From Chloroflexota bacterium (lineage in GTDB: Bacteria > Chloroflexota > Chloroflexia > QHBQ01 > JADMIH01), in NCBI GenBank assembly GCA_015478675.1, contig JADMIH010000131.1:1-10776 (forward strand): a DNA stretch of 10,776 nt, in the 5' to 3' direction. The notes under the pieces are model-generated. The model did no database searches. It saw only the letters and a list, made by a program, of their open reading frames with translations, and was not told the DNA's origin. Below are positions 6,665-10,776 of this stretch, piece after piece. A program made the translations under genes and the position numbers. Position 1 is the stretch's first letter, and every line of letters begins with the position of its first letter.

Positions 6665-7849
6665 ATGGGACGGAAACTATTTATCACAACTATAGTGCTG
6701 CTCCTGGTTGGGCTGTTCGGCGTTGCATGCACAAATGATGCTGCAACCACTACTCCTGCCACTATCACTACCCCTGTCACTACTGTTGGCAACCAGTCGG
6801 GTATATCGCCTGCCTCAGGCAAGCCTCAGCCCATAGACCGGACTTTTCAGGGCTGCCCGCCTTCGGGCGATGGGGGCGACCCGATCCTTAATACGTTGAA
6901 GAACCGCATAGACGAGGGCCAATGGCAGCCTACTACAGTTGCATCTATACTTGCCCTTACCTGGCCCAAATCCATAGAGCAACAGCCGAGAGCCAAATGG
7001 TCGCCCCAGGACCAGGCAGCTATTGCTCAGTACGAAGGCACACCCTTACAAGTAGAAGGTTACCTGGCGCTGGCCCGCAAGGAAAGCCCTGAGTCGGTTA
7101 ACTGCCACTCGGTGAAACTGGTGGACTATCACATCTGGCTGGTAGACGACCCCACCAAGGCGCGCGACCAATCGGTGATAGTCGAGACCACGCCCAGAGT
7201 GCTGGCTGTACACCCGGCATGGACTATCACACGCATCTCGCAAATAGCCTCCAGCAAGACCAGGGTGCGCATAAGCGGCTGGCTAATGATGGACCCTGAG
7301 CACCCCGACCAGATAGCCAAGACCCGGGGCACCATCTGGGAAGTACACCCTATCATGCAAATCGAAACGCTGGAGGGTAACTCCTGGCGGCCTCTCGACA
7401 ACGGCTCAACGGGCGTAGGTTCCGCCCCAGCCCAGGCGCAAATCATGCCTCCCGTAACCCCAGTAGCTACGGCTACACAACCCCTCGTCGGCAATAGCAA
7501 TGTGCAACAGAACGATAGTGTGCAGATAACAAATATCTTCTATAATGGCGTAAAGGGCAGTCAGGAACCGGACGAATACGTCGAGATAAAGAACAACGGC
7601 GCCCAGCCCGTTGATATAACTGATTGGACGCTGCAAGATAGCTCCGCACAGAACGTCTTCAAGTGGGAGAGCTTTACTCTGCCGCCAGGCAACACCATAC
7701 GTGTTTACACCAACGAAGTACACTCGGAGAGTGGCGGCTTCTCTTTCAATTCAGGGCGTGCCATATGGGGCAATAGCGGCGATGTCGCCACCTTGTATGA
7801 CGCAGATAAAGAGGTAGTGTCGAGGTATGTATATGGCAACAAAAAATAA
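6665..7849 (+). CDS. Lipoprotein with C-terminal lamin-tail domain
   Basis: A 394-residue secreted protein. Residues 1-22 form a lipoprotein signal: Gly-Arg-Lys, a hydrophobic core, then LFGVAC with Cys22 as lipidation site. A Thr/Pro-rich linker (23-55) is followed by an unrecognised domain (about 60-240). This carries GCPPSGDGGDPILNTLKNR, EGTPLQVEGYL, VRISGWLMMDPEHPDQ and RGTIWEVHPIMQIE, and its strands look OB-fold-like, in a pattern I recall from other bacterial hypothetical proteins. After a second low-complexity linker (about 245-282) comes a lamin-tail (LTD) Ig-like domain (about 285-391): VQITNIFYNG, DEYVEIKNNG, DITDWTLQD, FTLPPGNTIRVYT and WGNSGDVATLYD. LTDs often accompany extracellular nucleases or surface proteins; no nuclease motif is evident. 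GAGG sits eight bases before the ATG. It lies 20 bp after GT9 and overlaps the next gene by 17 bp, so co-transcription is likely. Confidence 0.88.
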   Translation: MGRKLFITTIVLLLVGLFGVACTNDAATTTPATITTPVTTVGNQSGISPASGKPQPIDRTFQGCPPSGDGGDPILNTLKNRIDEGQWQPTTVASILALTWPKSIEQQPRAKWSPQDQAAIAQYEGTPLQVEGYLALARKESPESVNCHSVKLVDYHIWLVDDPTKARDQSVIVETTPRVLAVHPAWTITRISQIASSKTRVRISGWLMMDPEHPDQIAKTRGTIWEVHPIMQIETLEGNSWRPLDNGSTGVGSAPAQAQIMPPVTPVATATQPLVGNSNVQQNDSVQITNIFYNGVKGSQEPDEYVEIKNNGAQPVDITDWTLQDSSAQNVFKWESFTLPPGNTIRVYTNEVHSESGGFSFNSGRAIWGNSGDVATLYDADKEVVSRYVYGNKK

Positions 7850-8213
7850 AGGGACAAGCCCAACTAAGAAGGGGAGTGCTCAGATAATCGAACCTGCGCC
7901 CCAGCAACACGCAAGCGGAGCAGCGCAGCCCGCGCAAAGTCCCTCACCCCAGCGGCAAGCTGCAAGCGCAGTGCAAGCCACACCCACCATACGCAAGGGC
8001 ATCTATCTCTCAGCTCTCGTCTACATCGAGGGCGACCAGGCCGCACCCGACGACTTCACAGCCCTCGCCTCCTCAGCCCTCGAATCCGCCCTCTCCGGCG
8101 ACCACAGCGGCCTCAGCATAACGCTCAAAAAGGTAGATGTACAAAACAACGTCGAAGACAACGCGGACGAAAACAACTCAGCTGCCCCCAAACCGGAGAA
8201 GTTCCAGTTCTAG
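7833..8213 (+). CDS. Small protein of unknown function
   Basis: A 126-residue protein I do not recognise. Residues 1-52 are a Lys/Pro/Gln/Ala/Ser-rich, probably disordered segment. Residues 53-105 look folded, roughly beta-alpha-beta: RKGIYLSALVYIEGDQ, then DDFTALASSALESALSG, then LSITLKKVDVQNNV. The tail (106-126) is acidic and Asn-rich. No signal peptide or membrane segment is visible, so it is probably cytoplasmic. The frame is open from ATG 7827, but ATG 7833 is preferred because CGAGG (7821-7825) lies seven bases before it. It overlaps the end of the lipoprotein gene by 17 bp, suggesting translational coupling. Strand pattern, ribosome-binding site and overlap support a real gene; the function is unknown. 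Confidence 0.75.
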   Translation: MATKNKGTSPTKKGSAQIIEPAPQQHASGAAQPAQSPSPQRQAASAVQATPTIRKGIYLSALVYIEGDQAAPDDFTALASSALESALSGDHSGLSITLKKVDVQNNVEDNADENNSAAPKPEKFQF

Positions 8214-8296
8214 CTGCTTCGCGGGTGAGGCCGCAAATAACAGATCTCTCTCGATGCTAGCTTCCGCTCTGAGCAGTTACAGTAAGCCTCTGGTAT

Positions 8297-10123
8297 TTAT
8301 CCCACTCTTACCTGTCGTGTGGGATAGCCTGTCGCGCCATCCGGGTAGGTGTCGCGCTGTGTGGCTGTTTGCACCTGGCCTGTGCCATCAGTAGCTCGTG
8401 CCTGGATGGTGTAGCTGCCCGGCGCTGGCTTCCAGGGGTAGGTCCATAGCACCCAGCTATTTTTGCTCATAGGATCGCGCAGAGTGGCATCATTCCAACT
8501 CTTTCCGCCGTCAGTGCTCACTTCTACTCGCTTGATACCGCGGTTGCCCGCAAAGGATATGCCGCCGATATAGATCGGCTGCGCCGGAATGCTACCTTTG
8601 TCGGGGTAGTCTATCCGCGACATAGTCAGGTAAGGGGCGGCATCATTCCAGCCTTGCTGCTGCCAGTAACCCTTATAATCGGAGTTTACCAGCTCGACAT
8701 CGGTGAGCCACTTGCAGTTCTTCATGCCGAAGATACCGGGAACGAGGAGGCGAGCAGGATAGCCGTGCCTTTGGGTGAGCGGTTTGCCGTTCATATCATA
8801 GACCAGCAGGCAGTCATTGTTGAGCGCCACATCAAGTGAGAAGCTATCGCTGTAGCCGTCTGCGGCGCGCACCACCACATCTACAACGCCCGACTTTGGT
8901 TTGGCCTTTCGTATCATGTCGCCGAAGTTGGCCCCCTTCCATGTGCCGTTACTGATCAGCGAGCCGCTTACCTGGTTGCTGATGCACTCAAGGGTCTCTG
9001 AGCGGCTGCTTGCGGGCAGGGCTTGAAGATCCTTCAGGGTGATAGAGTATGGGTTGTCTACCAGCCCTTTGAAGTTCAGCTTCCAGGAATTGCCGTCTAC
9101 AGTAGGGTCAACAAAGTTCTTGGTTGTGATATAGAAGCTCTCCACAGGGGTGACTTCAGGCACCAGCATCGGCTTCACATTCTCGAAGCCTGGGGGCACG
9201 GGGCGAGTGGAGGAGACAGGCGTCATATCGGGGGTTGGCTGCATTTGAGCGGTGTGGGTGCCGTTGCCCCCGGGTTGGGCAGTTCCCGCAGCCCCGGCGG
9301 CCTGGGTGGGCTCTGGGGTGCTGGGTTGCAAACCGGTGGTGCCACCCTGCGAGTTGCCGCCAGGCTGGCCGTTGTCAACAACCTGCACGCCTGTGAGAGG
9401 CGGCGGGGCCAGCGCGCTCTTGATACCTGCCCAGAGAACGGCTCCCCCGATGAGAGCCACCGCGCCGCCACCGAGCGCCTTTACGAAGTCGCGCCGCCCA
9501 ACGCCTTGAGCATCAGCCATCGCCACGCTTTTCGAGGCCATTGGTGCGCTCGCAGGCACAACACGCCTCCAGGGTAGGAGCGCCACGAGCGCCAGCCCGA
9601 AAACGATGCTCAAAAGGAACATATTTACCGGCACCGGCACACCGAAGGGCGCCAGTGTGCTCCCATAAAGACTCTGCGCGATCTCCGGCGGGGCTGTCGC
9701 CTGCAAAGCGTCAGCGCCAAATAGCCCCTGTCCGACCAACGGCAGAAAAATAACATTGAGGAAAGCGCCCAGGATCAAACCATATAACAGCCCTGAGAAC
9801 CACCGCCAGCCCGATGCTGCACGGCTTAAGGGCCACACGCGTGTAAAGATCACACCTAGCAGCCCGCCGATGAGGAGCGTTCCTTCTACGATTGATACGA
9901 GAAGCAGCGCCTTGCCCCCCACGCCCAGATTATTGATGAAGAAAGACTCTATTTGCCCACCCGTCAGGCGGATCAGACTTTCCTCCATCAGTTCTGGTAT
10001 AGAAATGGTGTTGGTGGTGAAGCGTAATATCGCCATCACCAGCATCATCACCAACGCCGCACCCACGCCCGCGCCGAGGCCGCCGGGCATCGCCACCGCC
10101 ATTCGCCTCTTAGGAGTATCCAT
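8297..10123 (-). CDS. Membrane-anchored sulfite-oxidase-family molybdopterin oxidoreductase
   Basis: A 608-residue protein. Four hydrophobic segments (about 15-34, 70-93, 109-130 and 166-185) precede a twin-arginine-like GRRDFVKALGGG (209-220) and a fifth hydrophobic segment (about 216-234). Next is a Pro/Gly/Gln/Thr-rich linker (240-310). The sulfite-oxidase-type Mo-cofactor domain (about 325-490) has SETLECISNQVSG with Cys380 as the expected Mo ligand, and GYPARLLVPGIFGMKNCKW (454-472). An Ig-like Mo-co dimerisation domain (about 500-605) contains GIKRVEVSTDGGKSW and the terminal TRQVRVG. It should oxidise or reduce a small substrate outside the membrane; the natural substrate is unknown and no heme motif is seen. 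A strong GGAGG (10130-10134) lies six bases before the ATG, supporting the long form over an internal Met203 start. It is convergent with the small gene at 8213. Confidence 0.92.
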   Translation of the reverse strand: MDTPKRRMAVAMPGGLGAGVGAALVMMLVMAILRFTTNTISIPELMEESLIRLTGGQIESFFINNLGVGGKALLLVSIVEGTLLIGGLLGVIFTRVWPLSRAASGWRWFSGLLYGLILGAFLNVIFLPLVGQGLFGADALQATAPPEIAQSLYGSTLAPFGVPVPVNMFLLSIVFGLALVALLPWRRVVPASAPMASKSVAMADAQGVGRRDFVKALGGGAVALIGGAVLWAGIKSALAPPPLTGVQVVDNGQPGGNSQGGTTGLQPSTPEPTQAAGAAGTAQPGGNGTHTAQMQPTPDMTPVSSTRPVPPGFENVKPMLVPEVTPVESFYITTKNFVDPTVDGNSWKLNFKGLVDNPYSITLKDLQALPASSRSETLECISNQVSGSLISNGTWKGANFGDMIRKAKPKSGVVDVVVRAADGYSDSFSLDVALNNDCLLVYDMNGKPLTQRHGYPARLLVPGIFGMKNCKWLTDVELVNSDYKGYWQQQGWNDAAPYLTMSRIDYPDKGSIPAQPIYIGGISFAGNRGIKRVEVSTDGGKSWNDATLRDPMSKNSWVLWTYPWKPAPGSYTIQARATDGTGQVQTATQRDTYPDGATGYPTRQVRVG

Positions 10124-10176
10124 ATAGTGCCTCCAGCCCTGAAACCTTTACAGACAAACGCAAGCATACCGGCTGC

Positions 10177-10194
10177 TCGCGTAACTCGCGTAAC
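10177..10194. repeat. Tandem 9-bp direct repeat upstream of molybdoenzyme gene
   Basis: TCGCGTAAC is repeated twice without a gap, 54-71 bp upstream of the molybdoenzyme ATG. Each unit could be a half-site for a regulator that binds direct repeats, but there is no other support. Confidence 0.45.
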
Positions 10195-10413
10195 TACAGT
10201 TCCAGTATCTTATGTAACAAGTATACGTCTTTGTCTATGCAATTGGACGCTACCTGCCCTATCTGTAATAAAGATGTAGCTCATCCTTCACATCCTTTGC
10301 CATTCTGAACTCAAGGATCGTAGAGAGCAAACCGTGCTTGAGTATATCACAGCTATGGAAAGGCACAGCCTACTGCGCATCATTCATCATTATTTCTGAG
10401 CCATACTGCTATA

Positions 10414-10422
10414 TGTTATACT
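10414..10422 (+). promoter_or_regulatory. Candidate extended -10 promoter
   Basis: TGTTATACT is an extended -10 (TGn plus TATACT, 5 of 6). The -35 position 17 bp upstream reads TTCTGA, only 3 of 6. Transcription would start near 10429 and run towards the small ORF at 10517. Confidence 0.35.
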
Positions 10423-10516
10423 TATCTCCCGACTCGCATCGTTAGTCCGGCTTGCAAGAGAACAACCCGAAGCGCCTCTGTCGTCCTCGGTGCCAGAGCA
10501 GAAAGGAGGAAATGGT

Positions 10517-10711
10517 GTGTCTGAGCGCATTGAGGTAGAAGACGAATTTTCCTCCTTACAAACAAGGCAGTGGGCGAGCAGGTCGAACCTTAGGAGCTTG
10601 CCATTGCCAACTGTGGGATCCCGCACGCGGGACCATCGTGGAGACAAGACCTGTTCGGGGGTGTTTCTGCTGTCCGAAACAGCTTGGGTACCATGCAGCG
10701 CCCCTACGTAA
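10517..10711 (+). CDS. Possible small ORF, or remnant of a TnpB-type C-terminus
   Basis: A 64-codon frame beginning with GTG, preceded by AAGGAGG (10503-10509) seven bases upstream, the best Shine-Dalgarno of this region. The peptide starts SERIEVEDEFSSLQ. Its second half (PTVGSR, HRGDKTCSGV, LLSETAWV) recalls the variable tails after the zinc finger of IS200/IS605 TnpB proteins. That likeness is from memory and weak. No catalytic or zinc-finger residues are present. The last codons fall inside a series of stem-loops, which argues for a non-coding or transposon-end role. It may be a real small protein, a decayed tnpB 3' end or chance. Confidence 0.3.
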   Translation: MSERIEVEDEFSSLQTRQWASRSNLRSLPLPTVGSRTRDHRGDKTCSGVFLLSETAWVPCSAPT

Positions 10712-10726
10712 GTAGGCTCTAAGAGC
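10619..10726. other. Cluster of four short stem-loops
   Basis: Four perfect small hairpins occur in about 110 bp: TCCCG-CACG-CGGGA (10619-10632), GCTGT-CCGAA-ACAGC (10669-10683), CCTAC-GTAA-GTAGG (10703-10716, with a GNRA-type loop) and GCTC-TAA-GAGC (10716-10726). The last two share their junction base, so they would compete or stack. None is followed by a T-tract. Options are a structured RNA, a transposon end with subterminal hairpins, or the leader of a gene beyond the window. Confidence 0.4.
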
Positions 10727-10776
10727 GTGTTTAACAACATTTCACAGGAGCAAGACGGCGGAGCATCAGGTGAACC

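Larger units (their letters stand above)
10124..10776. other. Right-hand intergenic region, 653 bp
   Basis: No confident gene. From left to right it holds the upstream leader of the molybdoenzyme gene with a tandem 9-mer, an AT-richer stretch (about 10200-10440), a possible rightward extended -10, a small doubtful ORF with a good Shine-Dalgarno, and several short stem-loops up to 10726. I find no convincing promoter for the molybdoenzyme: TATACT is readable on the minus strand near 10220 but has no matching -35. A 116-codon minus-strand frame (10390-10740) lacks recognisable features. Confidence 0.5.

Noticed and set aside
8214..8296. Bidirectional terminator between the convergent small gene and molybdoenzyme gene
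   Set aside because: I found no stable stem followed by a T-tract in this 83-bp gap.
9023..9577. 184-codon plus-strand frame
   Set aside because: It lies opposite the molybdoenzyme coding sequence, which has clear domain motifs; the translation is low complexity and matches no known fold.
10390..10740. 116-codon minus-strand frame
   Set aside because: No recognisable domain, Ser/Thr-rich, no good Shine-Dalgarno; a chance frame is more likely.

Overview
The window is GC-rich bacterial chromosome with nine confident genes. The content points to the Chloroflexota, perhaps a Ktedonobacteria-like soil lineage. The reasons are a dispersed CCCTCACC / CCCCTCTCCC-type palindromic repeat, a membrane-anchored sulfite-oxidase-like molybdoenzyme with a multi-TM N-terminus, a lamin-tail-domain lipoprotein, and frequent GTG starts. 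This placement is inferred from gene content and style; no rRNA or other marker is present.

Layout. (i) 3-2954, plus strand: a 2H-phosphoesterase / 2'-5' RNA ligase-like protein, a GT9 (heptosyltransferase-like) glycosyltransferase and a GT4 glycosyltransferase, closely spaced. (ii) 2992-5191, minus strand: a second GT9 gene followed by a type I glyceraldehyde-3-phosphate dehydrogenase, 31 bp apart, probably one transcript from a promoter near 5233-5261. (iii) 5192-5489: a divergent intergenic region with that promoter, a short CTCACC repeat array and a strong hairpin repeat. (iv) 5490-8213, plus strand: a third GT9, a lipoprotein with a C-terminal lamin-tail domain, and a small protein of unknown function whose start overlaps the lipoprotein's end. 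(v) 8297-10123, minus strand: a sulfite-oxidase-family molybdopterin protein with four N-terminal membrane segments followed by an internal twin-arginine-like fifth segment. (vi) 10124-10776: mostly non-coding, with a tandem 9-mer, a possible extended -10 promoter, one small doubtful ORF and a run of short stem-loops that could be the right end of a decayed IS200/IS605-type element.

Three divergent GT9 enzymes plus one GT4 suggest assembly of a cell-surface or exported glycan. The lipoprotein and the molybdoenzyme are predicted to act outside the cytoplasmic membrane. No CRISPR array, tRNA, rRNA, intact transposase or obvious defence system is visible. The least explained parts are the lipoprotein/small-protein pair, the fused architecture of the molybdoenzyme, the GAPDH gene beside a glycosyltransferase, and the structured region at the right edge.
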